From positions 1,843,774-1,907,773 of the forward strand of contig NZ_JH109152.1 of the NCBI RefSeq assembly GCF_000190755.2: DNA of 64,000 nt, in the 5' to 3' direction. The notes under the pieces were generated by a model that searched no databases, had not been told where the DNA came from, and was given only the letters and a program-made list of their open reading frames with translations. Source of the DNA: Methylobacter tundripaludum SV96. GTDB lineage: Bacteria; Pseudomonadota; Gammaproteobacteria; Methylococcales; Methylomonadaceae. Made by a program: the position numbers and the translations under genes. Positions 44,369-55,862 of the stretch are shown here, piece by piece. The first letter of the stretch is position 1. Every line of letters starts with the position of its first letter.

Positions 44369-45349
44369 TCATTTCTTAACGCCCTTACGTTTGATTTTGT
44401 ATGCGAATTTAAATAATTCAAGGATGGCGATACGCGCTATTGCCATTAACAACGCCGATGCTTCAACGATGTCTCCTCTTCCCTCAAGCGCTAAGCAGTG
44501 CCTAGTCAGAGAGGTCAATCGATGTGTGTTCATCGCTTTGGATAGCCAGGCTCGCGCAACATATTTAGTCCAATGATCTTTGCTTAATTTGGTTTTACAA
44601 AACCAAGCAAGCGCGGCGCGGTATCCTTTTGCGACTTCGTCGCTGTTAGCTGTAGTGAACGAATCAGCGTGTCCTCGAAAAAATACATCAGCTATAGGAA
44701 GCACGACCACGGACTTGTAATTTATCGCGGTTAATGCATACAACAACACATCGGGTCCCGCCCCGGTTTTTGTGAAATCTTGAGGCATACAGGTAGAAAA
44801 TGAAGGTCGTAGATTTACACGTATATCTGCCATGCGGAAAATAGCCGCTCCTGGTGAAAAAGGTACTCTTGCTGTCAGCAACAACTCAAAATAGCGTTCA
44901 CTGGATAGGCGTTGTACCTCGCTCGCATCTGAGTATCTAATCACCCCATTCTCGATGATCGTTCCAATCAGTGCCGCAGTAGAAACAAAACCTACTTCGG
45001 GACATTCAAAATGCGGAAGCGTGTGCTCAAGAAACCTGGGGAACATCAAATCATCACTAAACAGTATTTTTCCAAACTCCCCTTGCGCCTTCTCCACGCA
45101 GGCTAACCAATTCCGTACCGGACCGATATTAGTGTCGTTTTGGAATATTCGTACCCGTTGATCGTTCGCGGCAAACTGCTGGCAAATCTCCCATGTCCCA
45201 TCTTCACTGGCGTTATCCACTACCACGACTTCGAAATCTGTAAATGTTTGATCTAATGCGGACTGAATGCATTCGGCGATGTAGTCCTTACGATTGAAAA
45301 CCGGGATCAGGATGCTGACTTTGGGCATGCATGCTTGAACTTCTGTCAC
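44369..45349 (-). CDS. Family 2 glycosyltransferase (possible tyvelosyltransferase)
   Basis: The 326-residue GT-A protein has VSILIPVFNRKDYIAECIQS, FEVVVVDNASEDGTWEIC, NDTNIGPVRNWLACVEKA and GKILFSDDLMFPRFLEH (DXD-like SDD). Its ATG overlaps the wzx stop by 4 nt. In Salmonella group D the gene after rfbE-wzx is the tyvelosyltransferase wbaV, so position suggests this role; the sequence alone does not prove it. It ends the tyvelose operon, and a 553-bp gap follows. Confidence 0.85.
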   Translation of the reverse strand: MTEVQACMPKVSILIPVFNRKDYIAECIQSALDQTFTDFEVVVVDNASEDGTWEICQQFAANDQRVRIFQNDTNIGPVRNWLACVEKAQGEFGKILFSDDLMFPRFLEHTLPHFECPEVGFVSTAALIGTIIENGVIRYSDASEVQRLSSERYFELLLTARVPFSPGAAIFRMADIRVNLRPSFSTCMPQDFTKTGAGPDVLLYALTAINYKSVVVLPIADVFFRGHADSFTTANSDEVAKGYRAALAWFCKTKLSKDHWTKYVARAWLSKAMNTHRLTSLTRHCLALEGRGDIVEASALLMAIARIAILELFKFAYKIKRKGVKK

Positions 45350-46674
45350 TTAAATATTCCTCTCATCCCGTCACGAACTATACAATGAACTTGAATCGGA
45401 AGAACTACGGCTGCAATCAACAAACTTACACAAGTCGCCAGCACAACGCCACTTAACCCGAAGCCAAAATGTTTTGTAAAAAGCAAAGCCAGGGGAATAT
45501 TTAGCAGCATTGCAATCACTGCTGTATAGAGCTGTGCTTTGATTCTACCTATCCCATTCACGAACATGGCATAGATGTTATTCCAAATAGAAACCAACAC
45601 AAACAGCCCGATCGTAATTACCAACGGCAACGTCACTTCCAGTTCACGACCTACCCACACGGCAATTATGGATCTCGCCAATAGACCCATGAAGATAACG
45701 GCAAGTACAACGCTACAATAAATAGCTATCTGCTTGTGAAGCATTCGTTTAATCCAGACGATGTCTTTTCTATGATAGGCGTCGGTATAGGCAGACCAGA
45801 GCGGCGCTGAGATGAGTGTGTGCGCGAATGTAATCACACTAAAGAGCTTGAATACAACCTCGTATTGAGCGACGTACTGCGGACCAAATAACTGCGTGAT
45901 TAACATCTTGTCGGTTGTAAAAATAATCAGTACGGCAATCTGGATGATAAAAAACTGCATGCCTACAGATAACAATGGATGCACATGTTGTTTGTCCAAA
46001 TAAGCTTTGGGTCGTAATTCTGGATTTCGTTGGTAGAGCCACAGACTCAACAGAACGTTTGCGATTACCAGCGAGATGCCATAGGCAAAGGCCAGATTAC
46101 TTATTGATGCATCAGTTGTTTTGGTCAAAACAAAAACGAGCATCAAAGCTAGGACGTTTGAGATCAATTGGCCCAGTGCAGTCAGCGAGGTTTTTTGCAT
46201 CGCTCCAAGTAGCGCACCGATCAAGCCAATCCAGAAATTCAGTACCACGAAGAAAGTTGCAATCTGCACCGTCAGGCACAATGTCGCCTCCGGAATCGCG
46301 TGAGTATTAAAGACTATTTGCCAAGGTACAAAAAATGAAGCAGCAGTGACCAATACCCACAGCATAAGAGCAATCAACCCAATCAGGCTGTAGCCGGACG
46401 CAATGTAACTTGCGGCTTCCGCCTTATCATTTTTTGCCAAGGCTTCGGCCACCTTGTTACGCAAACCATTGCCGACACCTAGATCAAAAAATACGATCCA
46501 CGACATGACTGTCAGCAGTGTTGACCACACACCAAATTGTTCTTGGCCAAGATAACGAATCATCAAAGGGATAGCGAGGAACGATGCCGCCATAGCGACC
46601 GCTTTATACACGACCGCACCCTTTATCTGGCGCACATAGTTATGGGTTCGCTCCTTTGAGACAGCCTCACTCAT
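45346..46674 (-). CDS. wzx: Wzx-type oligosaccharide flippase
   Basis: The ATG at 46674 ([20 protein letters not shown]) overlaps the rfbE stop by ATGA, which favours it over an upstream ATG at 46692. The 442-residue protein is a polytopic MATE/MVF-like transporter with about 12 hydrophobic segments and the N-terminal [20 protein letters not shown] pattern of O-unit flippases. It would flip undecaprenyl-diphosphate-linked repeat units to the periplasm for Wzy-type polymerisation. This matters because the ABC export route in this locus is broken. No clear Wzy polymerase is seen in the window. Confidence 0.87.
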   Translation of the reverse strand: MSEAVSKERTHNYVRQIKGAVVYKAVAMAASFLAIPLMIRYLGQEQFGVWSTLLTVMSWIVFFDLGVGNGLRNKVAEALAKNDKAEAASYIASGYSLIGLIALMLWVLVTAASFFVPWQIVFNTHAIPEATLCLTVQIATFFVVLNFWIGLIGALLGAMQKTSLTALGQLISNVLALMLVFVLTKTTDASISNLAFAYGISLVIANVLLSLWLYQRNPELRPKAYLDKQHVHPLLSVGMQFFIIQIAVLIIFTTDKMLITQLFGPQYVAQYEVVFKLFSVITFAHTLISAPLWSAYTDAYHRKDIVWIKRMLHKQIAIYCSVVLAVIFMGLLARSIIAVWVGRELEVTLPLVITIGLFVLVSIWNNIYAMFVNGIGRIKAQLYTAVIAMLLNIPLALLFTKHFGFGLSGVVLATCVSLLIAAVVLPIQVHCIVRDGMRGIFK

Positions 46675-47693
46675 TGTGCTTGACTCACCCACTCAACCAT
46701 GCGCGCGACTCCCTCTTGCGCTGAGATCACTGGCTGCCAATTAAGCAGTTGTTTGGCTTTAGCGAAGTCCGCAACAAATACACGCTGGTCGCTTTCGCGC
46801 ACAGGCAGGTTGGTATAGTCCAATTTTATGTTCGATATTTTTTCGAGCAATGAGAACAGTTCTAACAGGGATAGGCTGTTTTCGATGCCGCCGCCAATAT
46901 TGAAAGCATGACCTTTGACTTGGTCTATATTGCCAACGGCTGCCATGTAGAGGCGCTTCATATCATCCGCATGAAGCACATCGCGCACTTGTTTGCCTGT
47001 TCCGGATATGGTGAAAGGTTCCTTAGCTACAGCCTGTTTAGCTTCAATCGTTTTCTGGCAAAACCAACCGACCCAGCCTTGATCGTAAGTTGCAAATTGG
47101 CGACCGCCGTACATGGATGAATGTCGGAAAACGACGGTTTTAAGACCAAAAATACGTGCATAATCGAGCATGTATTGATCAGCGGCTCCTTTTGAGCACC
47201 CGTAAGGGGAATGAAACTCAAGCGGCGTTTTTTCATCAAAACCGTTCGGCCTGTCGATGCATTCATAGCGTGTATCGGTTTCTTGATAAGTGTATTGCTC
47301 CAAATCGCCATACACTTTATTAGTCGATGAATAAACTACGGTCGCATCGGGCGCATACAAGCGCACCGCTTCCAGCAAGTTATGCGTACCTATTACGTTT
47401 ACCTCAAAGTCCATGCGCGGGTTTGCTATTGATGTAGTCATCGCCACCTGCCCAGCCAGATGAAAAATCACATCCGGCTTAAACAACTGAACTACTCTGG
47501 TAATGTCATTTTGATTACGAATATCGCCATGTTCAAACCGAAAGTTGCCTTGACCTTGCAACCAAGCAAGATTTTCTCGTGAGCCATCGCGATAAAGACT
47601 GTCAAATATGATCAATTCATTGCCGTTAGACAGTGCGTCTTCAGCCAGATTGCTACCTAGGAAACCGCAGCCGCCTGTAATTAGAAGTTTCAT
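46671..47693 (-). CDS. rfbE: CDP-paratose 2-epimerase (CDP-tyvelose epimerase)
   Basis: RfbE (Tyv) converts CDP-paratose to CDP-tyvelose by NAD-dependent C2 epimerisation. The 340-residue sequence follows Salmonella/Yersinia RfbE closely throughout: [72 protein letters not shown] (Tyr-x3-Lys), [20 protein letters not shown] and [14 protein letters not shown]. The order rfbS-rfbE-wzx is as in Salmonella group D. It is 2 nt downstream of rfbS. Confidence 0.95.
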   Translation of the reverse strand: MKLLITGGCGFLGSNLAEDALSNGNELIIFDSLYRDGSRENLAWLQGQGNFRFEHGDIRNQNDITRVVQLFKPDVIFHLAGQVAMTTSIANPRMDFEVNVIGTHNLLEAVRLYAPDATVVYSSTNKVYGDLEQYTYQETDTRYECIDRPNGFDEKTPLEFHSPYGCSKGAADQYMLDYARIFGLKTVVFRHSSMYGGRQFATYDQGWVGWFCQKTIEAKQAVAKEPFTISGTGKQVRDVLHADDMKRLYMAAVGNIDQVKGHAFNIGGGIENSLSLLELFSLLEKISNIKLDYTNLPVRESDQRVFVADFAKAKQLLNWQPVISAQEGVARMVEWVSQAQ

Positions 47694-47695
47694 AA

Positions 47696-48568
47696 TTATT
47701 TTCTTTCAAGCTCGATTACTTGTTTTAATCCCGTTTCAAGGTCATAACGGCGTCGCCACCCCAGTTCCAATAAGCCGGACAAATTTGCCTCTGAATGCAT
47801 GAGTTCGTGCTCTCTATAAGGATAGGCGCCGAAGTCCAGCTTGGTTTGCGAAGCCGTCAACCGATGAACGGTATTGACAAAGTCATGGATACTAACCGCT
47901 TGTCCTGAACCAACATCAAATTCGGAAAATCCTTGCCCAATTTTATCGGCGTTTTCGAGTAAATATTGATACGCACTAGCCGCATCATCTATATGTATAA
48001 AGTCCCGCTGTTGCTCACCCAATGTTAGCTTTAACTCGTCAATATTATTCAGACAGGCGCGAATAACATATGTTGCGAACTTGCTGGAATCATCGCCCGC
48101 GCCGTACATATGCTCAAGTTTTATATTAACAAAGCTTATCTTGCCGGTATCAGCAAAACTCTTTCCCCATTCCACAAAGTGATGCTTTGACAGAGAGTAA
48201 GCATTAAGATACTTGTAAAGAATGGTATCGGTATTAAAGAAACTATCGGCATTAAAGAAAGCAGCGGTTTCCAATAATTGCAAAGGGAATACCGTATTGG
48301 CTGCGAATACCTCAGATGCCTTTTCGCCATTCCGACCATAGCAGGTTGCCGCGTGTATCACTGCGTTGATATGGCCTAACGACTTAAAGGGCAAATCCAG
48401 GCCGTCTTCAATATTAAACACGGCAAGCCGTGGCATGCAGTCATCAAGCCGGGAAAAATTAGATGTGGCGCGCTTTAATATGGCGACCCTATGTCCTGCC
48501 GCTAATAGTGTGCGAACCAAATGACTACCGAGATAGCCTGTAGCACCGGTAATTAATAAAGTTTGCAT
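47696..48568 (-). CDS. rfbS: CDP-paratose synthase (CDP-4-keto-3,6-dideoxyglucose reductase)
   Basis: RfbS (Prt) reduces the 4-keto group of CDP-3,6-dideoxy-4-ketoglucose to CDP-paratose. The 290-residue short-chain dehydrogenase has [11 protein letters not shown], then [19 protein letters not shown] (RfbS has a matching ACYGRHNEPA block), catalytic [46 protein letters not shown] and [15 protein letters not shown], all aligned with Salmonella RfbS. It lies between rfbH and rfbE in the canonical order. Confidence 0.9.
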   Translation of the reverse strand: MQTLLITGATGYLGSHLVRTLLAAGHRVAILKRATSNFSRLDDCMPRLAVFNIEDGLDLPFKSLGHINAVIHAATCYGRNGEKASEVFAANTVFPLQLLETAAFFNADSFFNTDTILYKYLNAYSLSKHHFVEWGKSFADTGKISFVNIKLEHMYGAGDDSSKFATYVIRACLNNIDELKLTLGEQQRDFIHIDDAASAYQYLLENADKIGQGFSEFDVGSGQAVSIHDFVNTVHRLTASQTKLDFGAYPYREHELMHSEANLSGLLELGWRRRYDLETGLKQVIELERK

Positions 48569-48574
48569 GACAAG

Positions 48575-50191
48575 CTAACTATCTAGCCCCAAAAACGCCT
48601 CAATCTGTTCGCAGACATAGTTCAGCATCGGTTCGTTCAAACCGGGGTAAACGCCTATCCAAAAGGTATTGTTCATGATGTCATCGGTGTTAGTCAGTTC
48701 GCCGCTGACACGATAATTCCTGTCTTTGAAATACGGCTGGCGCGTGAGGTTACCGGCGAATAAGAGACGTGTGCCTATTTTGTATTGATCTAGATATTTC
48801 AGCAGCTCGACCCGCTCGATGCCCGCCGATTCCCTTATGGTAATGGGAAACCCAAACCAGGATGGTTCACTATCCGCAGTTGCCTCGGGAAGAATCAGGA
48901 GCCCTTCGCAAGACTTCAACCGCTTTTTAAGAAAGGCAAAGTTGCGTTTGCGCGCAACGATAAACTCCGGCAAGCGATCCATTTGCGCCAAGGCGCAAGC
49001 GGCTTGCATGTCACTGATGTTGAGGTTATAGCCCAAATGCGAGTAGGTGTATTTGTGATCGTAGCCCTTCGGCAGGGTTCCGAGTTGCCAGCCAAAACGT
49101 TTGCGGCAGGTGTCGTCGCAACCGGGAGCGCAATAGCAATCACGGCCCCAATCGCGGAAGGATTCGATGATTTTGCGCAGTTTGCGATCTTTGGTAAAAA
49201 CGATGCCGCCTTCACCCATAGTGATGTGGTGGGCCGGGTAAAAACTGCATGTGGCAATATGCCCGAAGGTGCCAACATGTTGCCCCTTGTAGAGTGAACC
49301 TAGCGCGTCACAGCAATCTTCAATCACCCACAGATTATGTTTTTGTGCGATGTCCATCACTGCATCCAGATCATACGGATTACCCAGGGTATGGGCAATC
49401 ATGATGGCGCGAGTGCGGTCAGTCACCGCCGCTGCAATTTTTTGCGGATCAATATTGTAGGTAGGAATATCGACATCCACAAATACCGGCACCATGCCGT
49501 TCTGCAAAATGGGATTAACCGTGGTAGGAAAACCTGCCGCGACGGTAATCACTTCATCGCCCGGCTTTAAAGCGCGATCACCCAGCCTATGCGAAGTCAG
49601 CGCGGTAAACGCCAGCAGGTTGGCTGCCGAACCTGAAGTGGTCGTTAGTGCATACGGCACACCGACAAACTCGGCGAAACGCTGTTCAAATGCCTTGTTA
49701 AAACGTCCGGTGGTAAGCCAGCCATCCAGAGAGGCATCGACCATGTTTTTCAGTTCGCTGGCTCCAAGCACTTTGCCGGAAGGCGGAATGACGCTGGTGC
49801 CGGGTGTAAATATTTGGGGTTGCTTGACTGATGCCTGGAATTGCTCAACTTGGTGCCCTACAACTAAACGTATAGCTTTTTCCAGTGTCGCCGTCTTGAC
49901 TGTGCCAACTTCGCCGCAAAAGAAACGCGGAGAAAAAATCATCTGTTTACTTACAGGAAAAACTGTCGCTTTATCCAGACCCCCGGTTAACAGGTCTTCC
50001 GGGTTAATGATTAGCTGGTTTGCCTCGTTCCATTGATGTATTTGCGAACTTCCAGGTATCCCCATTACGTCACCTTTGCTGTTCGGCAAGGAGGTAATTA
50101 GCACGGGTCTGGTACTTGATCCACTTGCCCCAACAAGCGGAACCTTATAGATGTGTATTGTTCCTGGCTGAAATTGATTAGTTGCGGACAT
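48575..50191 (-). CDS. rfbH: MazF/PemK-like toxin domain fused to CDP-4-keto-6-deoxyglucose-3-dehydrase RfbH
   Basis: The 538-residue protein is about 100 residues longer than usual RfbH (about 437). Residues ~115-538 are Rfb[56 protein letters not shown] with His321 in place of the PLP Lys (PMP enzyme), and cluster cysteines CYCAPGC plus DDTC (352, 354, 358, 362) for the 2Fe-2S centre. It removes the C3 hydroxyl with a reductase partner. Residues 6-112 look like a MazF/PemK toxin: [22 protein letters not shown] (Arg28-Pro29), [12 protein letters not shown] (Ser48-Ser49), [20 protein letters not shown] and [18 protein letters not shown]. The start overlaps the upstream antitoxin-like gene by 14 nt. 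Whether the domain is toxic, inactive or regulatory is unknown. Confidence 0.87.
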   Translation of the reverse strand: MSATNQFQPGTIHIYKVPLVGASGSSTRPVLITSLPNSKGDVMGIPGSSQIHQWNEANQLIINPEDLLTGGLDKATVFPVSKQMIFSPRFFCGEVGTVKTATLEKAIRLVVGHQVEQFQASVKQPQIFTPGTSVIPPSGKVLGASELKNMVDASLDGWLTTGRFNKAFEQRFAEFVGVPYALTTTSGSAANLLAFTALTSHRLGDRALKPGDEVITVAAGFPTTVNPILQNGMVPVFVDVDIPTYNIDPQKIAAAVTDRTRAIMIAHTLGNPYDLDAVMDIAQKHNLWVIEDCCDALGSLYKGQHVGTFGHIATCSFYPAHHITMGEGGIVFTKDRKLRKIIESFRDWGRDCYCAPGCDDTCRKRFGWQLGTLPKGYDHKYTYSHLGYNLNISDMQAACALAQMDRLPEFIVARKRNFAFLKKRLKSCEGLLILPEATADSEPSWFGFPITIRESAGIERVELLKYLDQYKIGTRLLFAGNLTRQPYFKDRNYRVSGELTNTDDIMNNTFWIGVYPGLNEPMLNYVCEQIEAFLGLDS

Positions 50192-50408
50192 ATTTCTCCC
50201 ACACAGCGTCTTCTTCAGAACTGCTTTCAGTTACTGCCGAATAAGCAGCCAACATAAACTGGTCTTCTTCGCTCAGTTCGTTTGCTGCATTGGCGCAAAT
50301 TGGCAACACAATTACTTCAAATTCATCCCCCATATCGGCGGGTACGTTAATGTGTAGCTGACGATTTGCGTCAACACACAATATTTCTCTAATCACAGCC
50401 TGTTTCAT
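50178..50408 (-). CDS. Antitoxin-like small protein upstream of the MazF-RfbH fusion
   Basis: The 76-residue acidic protein has a short beta-rich N-terminus, [20 protein letters not shown], followed by a conserved EVIVLP strand, and an acidic helical C-terminus ([27 protein letters not shown]). This two-part layout (AbrB-like or dimerising head plus acidic tail for toxin binding) is typical of small antitoxins, and the xxLxxxLPxxxxxEVIVLP pattern recurs in such proteins. It ends 14 nt inside the fused toxin-rfbH gene, the usual antitoxin-first overlapping order. It sits between rfbG and rfbH, which are adjacent in other tyvelose/paratose clusters, so the module appears inserted there. Confidence 0.72.
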   Translation of the reverse strand: MKQAVIREILCVDANRQLHINVPADMGDEFEVIVLPICANAANELSEEDQFMLAAYSAVTESSSEEDAVWEKYVRN

Positions 50409-50463
50409 GCCTCACTCCAAAATTATCTATATTCGCTTTTACAAGTCGTTCGAGACTTCCCGT

Positions 50464-50481
50464 GTCGGGATAAATCCCGAC
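50464..50481. repeat. REP-like hairpin between rfbG and the antitoxin gene
   Basis: GTCGGGAT-AA-ATCCCGAC is a perfect 8-bp stem with a 2-nt loop in the 134-bp gap. It may be a REP-type element or a weak terminator/attenuator that separates rfbG from the inserted toxin-antitoxin-rfbH part. Confidence 0.6.
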
Positions 50482-50542
50482 CTATGCCATGCATCTATGT
50501 TCCGGTTTGCCTCGCATAGCCTCGCAAATCAAATATCTCATA

Positions 50543-51622
50543 TCAATCAGCCTGATCGCCTTCATATTCGGAAATCTGGGCAAGCGTAAAAGCACGCATA
50601 TCTTTACCGGCATGGTATGCCTGATGCCAATCCACTATGGCTCGCAATGCATCCCCCAGATGCCATCTCGGATGCCAGTCCAGCCGTGCTTTCGCTTTGG
50701 AACAATCCAGTTTCAGATAATGCGCCTCGTGCGGATGATCGCCGCCATCCAGCATCCAAGTTGCACCCTCGCCCCAAGTCTTAATCAGCCTCTCCACGAT
50801 CCATTGCACTGGCTTTGCATCTTCATCGCTCGGACCGAAATTCCAACCCTCTGCATAGACCGCTCCTTCTTCATAAAGCTTTTGCGCCAGCAATAAATAA
50901 CCGGACAAAGGCTCCAGCACATGCTGCCAAGGACGGATGGCATGCGGGTTGCGAATACTCACCGGTTTGCCTTGCATGATTGCACGCATGATGTCAGGAA
51001 TAAGCCGGTCTTCCGCCCAATCGCCGCCGCCGATCACATTACCGGCTCTGACCGAGGCTAATGCCACACCATGATCGGTAAAATTGCCGGGGTTGAAATA
51101 AGAGCTCCGATAGGCGGATGCCACCAGCTCAGCACAGCCTTTGCTGTTAGAGTAAGGATCAAAGCCGCCCATGGGTTCGTTTTCCCGGTAACCCCATGCC
51201 CACTCTCGATTTTCATAGCACTTGTCGCTGGTAATATTGACAATCGCCCGAACACTATCCGTCAGTCTTGCCGCTTCCAACAAATGCACGGTGCCCATCA
51301 CATTGGTGGAATAGGTTTCTATGGGGTTGGCGTAGGAATAGCGCACTAAAGGTTGAGCCGCCATATGTATGACAATCTCAGGTTGATATTTTTCAAACAC
51401 GGCTGAAAGCGCCGCAAAATCACGTATATCCGACTCGATGCTAACCATGCCTTCAGCAACATTGGCGGCATCAAATAAACTGGGATTCGTGGGCGCTGCC
51501 AGCGCATAGCCAATTACTTGCGCACCCATGGCTTGCAGCCACAAGGAAAGCCAGCTGCCTTTGAAGCCGGTATGTCCGGTCAGCAATACTACTTTATCGA
51601 CCCAGAAGGATGGCTCTACCAT
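50543..51622 (-). CDS. rfbG: CDP-glucose 4,6-dehydratase
   Basis: RfbG forms CDP-4-keto-6-deoxyglucose. ATG 51622 ([20 protein letters not shown]) matches where homologues begin and overlaps the rfbF stop by 7 nt; a start 10 codons earlier lies inside rfbF. The 359-residue protein has [73 protein letters not shown] (Tyr-x3-Lys) and [19 protein letters not shown], all RfbG marks. Confidence 0.96.
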   Translation of the reverse strand: MVEPSFWVDKVVLLTGHTGFKGSWLSLWLQAMGAQVIGYALAAPTNPSLFDAANVAEGMVSIESDIRDFAALSAVFEKYQPEIVIHMAAQPLVRYSYANPIETYSTNVMGTVHLLEAARLTDSVRAIVNITSDKCYENREWAWGYRENEPMGGFDPYSNSKGCAELVASAYRSSYFNPGNFTDHGVALASVRAGNVIGGGDWAEDRLIPDIMRAIMQGKPVSIRNPHAIRPWQHVLEPLSGYLLLAQKLYEEGAVYAEGWNFGPSDEDAKPVQWIVERLIKTWGEGATWMLDGGDHPHEAHYLKLDCSKAKARLDWHPRWHLGDALRAIVDWHQAYHAGKDMRAFTLAQISEYEGDQAD

Positions 51623-52383
51623 ATTTTCCACGGCGCCTTTCCGCTTGCCCATAGCTCTTCAAGATGGTTTTTATCGCGCAAAGTATCCATCGGCTGCCAA
51701 AAGCCGGAATGAAAATGAGCGGCCATTTGCCCGTCTTTGGCAAGTTGTTCCATAGGTTCGAACTCCCACACGGTGTGATCATCTTTGATGTAATTGATCA
51801 CTTCCGGCGAAAGCACAAAAAAACCACCGTTAACCCAACCACCATCTCCATGTGGCTTTTCCTGAAAACTAATTACATTATTCCCATTCAAGTTAAGCGC
51901 ACCAAATCGTCCTGGTGGCTGTGTTGCTGTTAACGTAGCCAGCTTGCCATGTTGCTGATGAAATTCAATCAGCTCAGTAATATTGACATCGCCAATGCCG
52001 TCACCATAAGTACAGCAAAAATTTTCGCCTTGTACATAGTCGGCAACGCGCTTAATGCGGCCGCCTGTCATGGTTTCTTCTCCGGTATCTACCAGCGTGA
52101 CACGCCATGGCTCAGCGTTGCGTTGATGTACCTCCATCTGGTTGCTTTGCATGTCGAATGTCACATCAGACATATGCAAAAAGTAGTTGGCAAAATACTC
52201 CTTAATCACATAGCCTTTATAGCCGCAACAAATAATAAAGTCATGTATGCCGTGGGCTGAATAGGTTTTCATGATATGCCAGAGTATGGGCTTGCCGCCA
52301 ATTTCAACCATAGGCTTAGGACGAATTGATGTCTCTTCACTAATTCGAGTACCTAGACCGCCGGCAAGAATAATTGCTTTCAT
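51616..52383 (-). CDS. rfbF: Glucose-1-phosphate cytidylyltransferase
   Basis: RfbF makes CDP-glucose, the entry step to CDP-3,6-dideoxyhexoses. The 255-residue protein has [59 protein letters not shown] and [11 protein letters not shown]-type C-terminal residues (here [20 protein letters not shown]), all diagnostic. Length is normal. ATGA overlap with the fcl stop upstream shows that the fucose and tyvelose genes form one operon. Confidence 0.97.
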   Translation of the reverse strand: MKAIILAGGLGTRISEETSIRPKPMVEIGGKPILWHIMKTYSAHGIHDFIICCGYKGYVIKEYFANYFLHMSDVTFDMQSNQMEVHQRNAEPWRVTLVDTGEETMTGGRIKRVADYVQGENFCCTYGDGIGDVNITELIEFHQQHGKLATLTATQPPGRFGALNLNGNNVISFQEKPHGDGGWVNGGFFVLSPEVINYIKDDHTVWEFEPMEQLAKDGQMAAHFHSGFWQPMDTLRDKNHLEELWASGKAPWKIW

Positions 52384-53339
52384 GCCTGATTATCTCCGAA
52401 TGCTTTGTAAGTCAGGTTAATTCCCTCTTTTAGGCGGGTGCTTGCCCTCCACTCCAATTTGTTAATTTTGGATACATCCAGTACCTTGCGCATGGTGCCA
52501 TCGGGTTTGGATATGTCTTGCACGAATTTTCCATTGTAACCCACCACCTCGGCACACATTTCCGCGAGCGCTCGGATGGTAAGATCTTCGCCGGTACCCA
52601 CGTTGATCAATGGACATTGGCCTGGATTGGTCAAAATGTTATAGCGCTCATCATCTAATGACGCCAAAAATACCAATGCATTCGCCAGATCATCCACATA
52701 TAAAAACTCGCGCTGGGGTGTACCGCTACCCCACAGCACCACTTCCGGAATACCCGCAACTTTTGCTTCGTGTATTTTACGTATCAAAGCCGGCAATACA
52801 TGTGAATTATTCAGATCATAATTATCGCCAGGACCGTACAAATTGGTGGGCATGGCCGCCAGCCATTTGGTGCCGTATTGACGATTGTACGACCAACACA
52901 TTTCAATACCGGCAATCTTGGCCAGTGCATAGGCGCGGTTGGTTGATTCGAGCGGCCCGGTAAGTAAATATTCTTCTTTGATAGGTTGCGGACAATCACG
53001 CGGATAGATACAGGAGCTACCTAAAAATATCAAGCGATTCACGCCTGTGGCATAAGCAGCCCGGCAAACATTAGATTCAACCAACAGATTGCTCATCAGG
53101 AATTCCACCGGATAACTGTTGTTGGCATGTATGCCGCCGACTTTGGCAGCTGCCAGAAATACAATTTCGGGGCGCTCCTGCTCAAAAAATTGTTGTGTGG
53201 ACGTGGCATCTTCCAAATCAAGTTCGCCATGGGTGCGCCCTATCAGATTGGTGTAACCTTGCCGTTGCAACTCACGCACAATGGCACTACCTGCTAAGCC
53301 CCGGTGTCCGGCAATATATATTTTGGTGTGTTTATTCAT
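52380..53339 (-). CDS. fcl: GDP-L-fucose synthase
   Basis: Fcl (WcaG) epimerises and reduces GDP-4-keto-6-deoxymannose to GDP-L-fucose. The 319-residue short-chain dehydrogenase has [56 protein letters not shown], the catalytic [12 protein letters not shown] and [20 protein letters not shown]. It lies 10 nt downstream of gmd. Confidence 0.97.
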   Translation of the reverse strand: MNKHTKIYIAGHRGLAGSAIVRELQRQGYTNLIGRTHGELDLEDATSTQQFFEQERPEIVFLAAAKVGGIHANNSYPVEFLMSNLLVESNVCRAAYATGVNRLIFLGSSCIYPRDCPQPIKEEYLLTGPLESTNRAYALAKIAGIEMCWSYNRQYGTKWLAAMPTNLYGPGDNYDLNNSHVLPALIRKIHEAKVAGIPEVVLWGSGTPQREFLYVDDLANALVFLASLDDERYNILTNPGQCPLINVGTGEDLTIRALAEMCAEVVGYNGKFVQDISKPDGTMRKVLDVSKINKLEWRASTRLKEGINLTYKAFGDNQA

Positions 53340-53349
53340 TACTGATTAC

Positions 53350-54435
53350 TTATTCGTGATAATCGTAAGCAGCGAAGCCGTGCTTTTTGACCAACTCGTC
53401 GCGCTCGGCACTCTTAAGGTCTTCTCGCACCATTTCTGCTACCAATTCATGGAAAGTGATCTTCGGTGTCCAACCGAGTTTTTCTTTTGCTTTGCTCGGA
53501 TCGCCCAGCAATGTCTCGACTTCCGTAGGGCGAAAGTAACGAGCATCAACCTGTACGATACATCGTCCTTGCGCATCATAACCCTTTTCTTCTACACCGC
53601 TGCCTTGCCAAGTGATGGTTATACCCAGTTCTTTCGCCGCAATATCAACAAACTGGCGTACACTGTATTGCACACCTGTCGCAATAACAAAATCTTCTGC
53701 TTGCTCTTGTTGGAGCATCAACCATTGCATTTCGACATAGTCTTTAGCATGCCCCCAATCGCGCAGGGCATCAAGATTGCCAAGGTAAAGACAATCCTGC
53801 AAGCCAAGTTTAATGCGCGCCAAAGCACGGGTAATTTTGCGGGTAACAAAGGTCTCGCCGCGAATCGGACTTTCATGATTAAACAGGATGCCGTTACAGG
53901 CATACATGCCATAAGCCTCGCGATAATTGACGGTGATCCAGTAAGCATAAAGCTTGGCAACGGCATAAGGAGAACGTGGATAAAACGGCGTAGTCTCTTT
54001 CTGCGGAGTTTCCTGAACCAGGCCGTAAAGCTCGGAAGTAGAAGCCTGGTAAAAACGGGTCTTCTTTTCCAGGCCGAGAATGCGGATAGCCTCAAGTAGT
54101 CGTAAGGTGCCGATACCGTCGGCATTGGCCGTATATTCGGGAGTATCAAAACTCACCGCAACGTGGCTCATGGCGGCGAGATTATAAATCTCATCCGGTT
54201 GAACTTGCTGGATGATGCGGATCAGGTTGGTCGCATCGGTTAAGTCGCCGAAATGCAAAAAGAAACGCGCATTCTTGACGTGCGGATCCTGATAGAGGTG
54301 ATCGATACGGTCGGTATTGAACAGCGATGAGCGCCGCTTAATGCCATGCACAATGTAGCCTTTTTGAAGTAAAAATTCGGCCAGATAGGCCCCATCCTGC
54401 CCGGTAATGCCGGTAATTAATGCTATTTTATTCAT
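53350..54435 (-). CDS. gmd: GDP-mannose 4,6-dehydratase
   Basis: Gmd makes GDP-4-keto-6-deoxymannose. ATG 54435 ([20 protein letters not shown]) lies 5 nt after the manC stop and gives the normal N-terminus; an earlier frame start falls inside manC. The 361-residue protein shows [67 protein letters not shown] (Tyr-x3-Lys) and [20 protein letters not shown]. Length is close to family average. Confidence 0.97.
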   Translation of the reverse strand: MNKIALITGITGQDGAYLAEFLLQKGYIVHGIKRRSSLFNTDRIDHLYQDPHVKNARFFLHFGDLTDATNLIRIIQQVQPDEIYNLAAMSHVAVSFDTPEYTANADGIGTLRLLEAIRILGLEKKTRFYQASTSELYGLVQETPQKETTPFYPRSPYAVAKLYAYWITVNYREAYGMYACNGILFNHESPIRGETFVTRKITRALARIKLGLQDCLYLGNLDALRDWGHAKDYVEMQWLMLQQEQAEDFVIATGVQYSVRQFVDIAAKELGITITWQGSGVEEKGYDAQGRCIVQVDARYFRPTEVETLLGDPSKAKEKLGWTPKITFHELVAEMVREDLKSAERDELVKKHGFAAYDYHE

Positions 54436-54440
54436 CTGGA

Positions 54441-55862
54441 TTATGTTCTGTCGTAGGTGTCGTCGAAACGCACAATATCGTCTTCTCCCACATACTCGCC
54501 GCATTGCACCTCGATAATTTGCAACGGAAGACGACCGGGATTTTCCAGACGATGTCGGTGGGTCTTGGGAATATAAGTTGATTGGTTCGCCTCCAACTGG
54601 ATTTCCTGCGTACCATTGGTAATTTTAGCGGTGCCTGACACCACAACCCAGTGCTCGGAGCGGTGTTTATGCATTTGCATGGAGAGCTTGGCGCCGGGAT
54701 TGACGATGATGCACTTGATCTTGAAATTGGGACCTTCTTCCAAGACCCTGTAGATTCCCCAGGGACGATGCACCGTCAAATGCGTTTCAGTCAGGTGAGG
54801 ATGAGTTTTCTGCACCTGCGCGACCAGTTGCTTAATGTCTTCCGTGCGGCTACGATCACAAATCAGCGTTGCATCCGCCGTTTGGATCACGGCAATATTT
54901 CGTACGCCCAACGTAGCCAGCAGGCCATTCGAGCTCCATAGCAGACTGTCTTGCGTATCCAGCGACAGAACATCCCCTTGCGTTATATTTCCCGATTCAT
55001 CTTTAGCGCGATGCTGATAAATCGACTCCCAGCTGCCGAGATCGCTCCAGTCCATGGAAACAGGCACTACGGCCACGTTTTTAGCTTTTTCCGCCAAACC
55101 GTAATCGATAGACAGGTTCGGCAGCTGGTCATAAGAGGCTTCGACGTCGGCAGCTCCCTGCATTGAGGTCATTGCTAGGTGAATTTCAGGCTGATGACAT
55201 TCCAGTAGTTGCATAAAATCATTTGCACGGAATACAAACATGCCGCTGTTCCACAAATAGCCGCTTTCGACAAAACGTTTGGCGTTGTCCAGATCCGGTT
55301 TTTCAACAAAACTGGATACGTTCAAAATCGGGTTAGTTGCAACATCAAGCTTTAGGGATGCGCCAGGCTGAATATAGCCGTAACCTGTCGCCGGTTCGGA
55401 TGGCGTGATGCCCAGCAATACCAGATAACCCTCCGCCGCCGCCAGTTCGGCTGATCGCCAAGCCGAAAGAAAACTTTGTTCGTCACCAATCGCGTGATCG
55501 GAAGGAAAAACACCAATCATCGCCTCCGGGTCCTGCTTGAAAATTTCCCAAACAGCCCACGCAATCGCCGGCAGGGTATTGCGGGCACAAGGTTCGGCTA
55601 ATACCGCCGCGGGAAGCAGGGCATCAATTTCGGCCAACTGCCCTTTTACCTCAAACTTGTGGTCCTGATGCGTCACCGTTAACAAACATCCAGCGCCCAC
55701 ATGCTTGAGCAAACGACATGCCGTTTGTTGCAGCAACGTTTGCTCGCCATCGAGCGAAAGCAATTGTTTTGGGCGTAATGTACGCGAAAGCGGCCAGAGG
55801 CGACTGCCGCTGCCACCTGCAAGAATAATTGCATAACTGTTGCCCATACTATTCTCAGACAT
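54441..55862 (-). CDS. manC: Mannose-1-phosphate guanylyltransferase / mannose-6-phosphate isomerase
   Basis: This bifunctional type II enzyme supplies GDP-mannose. The chosen start is ATG 55862 ([20 protein letters not shown]); a second ATG five codons later (55847) is equally possible, and a longer frame begins in the non-coding leader. It has the pyrophosphorylase signature [40 protein letters not shown] (metal/substrate loop), and a C-terminal cupin isomerase domain with [17 protein letters not shown] and [20 protein letters not shown]. It is the first gene of the fucose-tyvelose operon. manB (phosphomannomutase) is not in the window. Confidence 0.95.
   Translation of the reverse strand: MSENSMGNSYAIILAGGSGSRLWPLSRTLRPKQLLSLDGEQTLLQQTACRLLKHVGAGCLLTVTHQDHKFEVKGQLAEIDALLPAAVLAEPCARNTLPAIAWAVWEIFKQDPEAMIGVFPSDHAIGDEQSFLSAWRSAELAAAEGYLVLLGITPSEPATGYGYIQPGASLKLDVATNPILNVSSFVEKPDLDNAKRFVESGYLWNSGMFVFRANDFMQLLECHQPEIHLAMTSMQGAADVEASYDQLPNLSIDYGLAEKAKNVAVVPVSMDWSDLGSWESIYQHRAKDESGNITQGDVLSLDTQDSLLWSSNGLLATLGVRNIAVIQTADATLICDRSRTEDIKQLVAQVQKTHPHLTETHLTVHRPWGIYRVLEEGPNFKIKCIIVNPGAKLSMQMHKHRSEHWVVVSGTAKITNGTQEIQLEANQSTYIPKTHRHRLENPGRLPLQIIEVQCGEYVGEDDIVRFDDTYDRT

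Noticed and set aside
53281-54099. Plus-strand open frame opposite gmd
   Set aside because: Antisense to a well-identified gene; no protein pattern.
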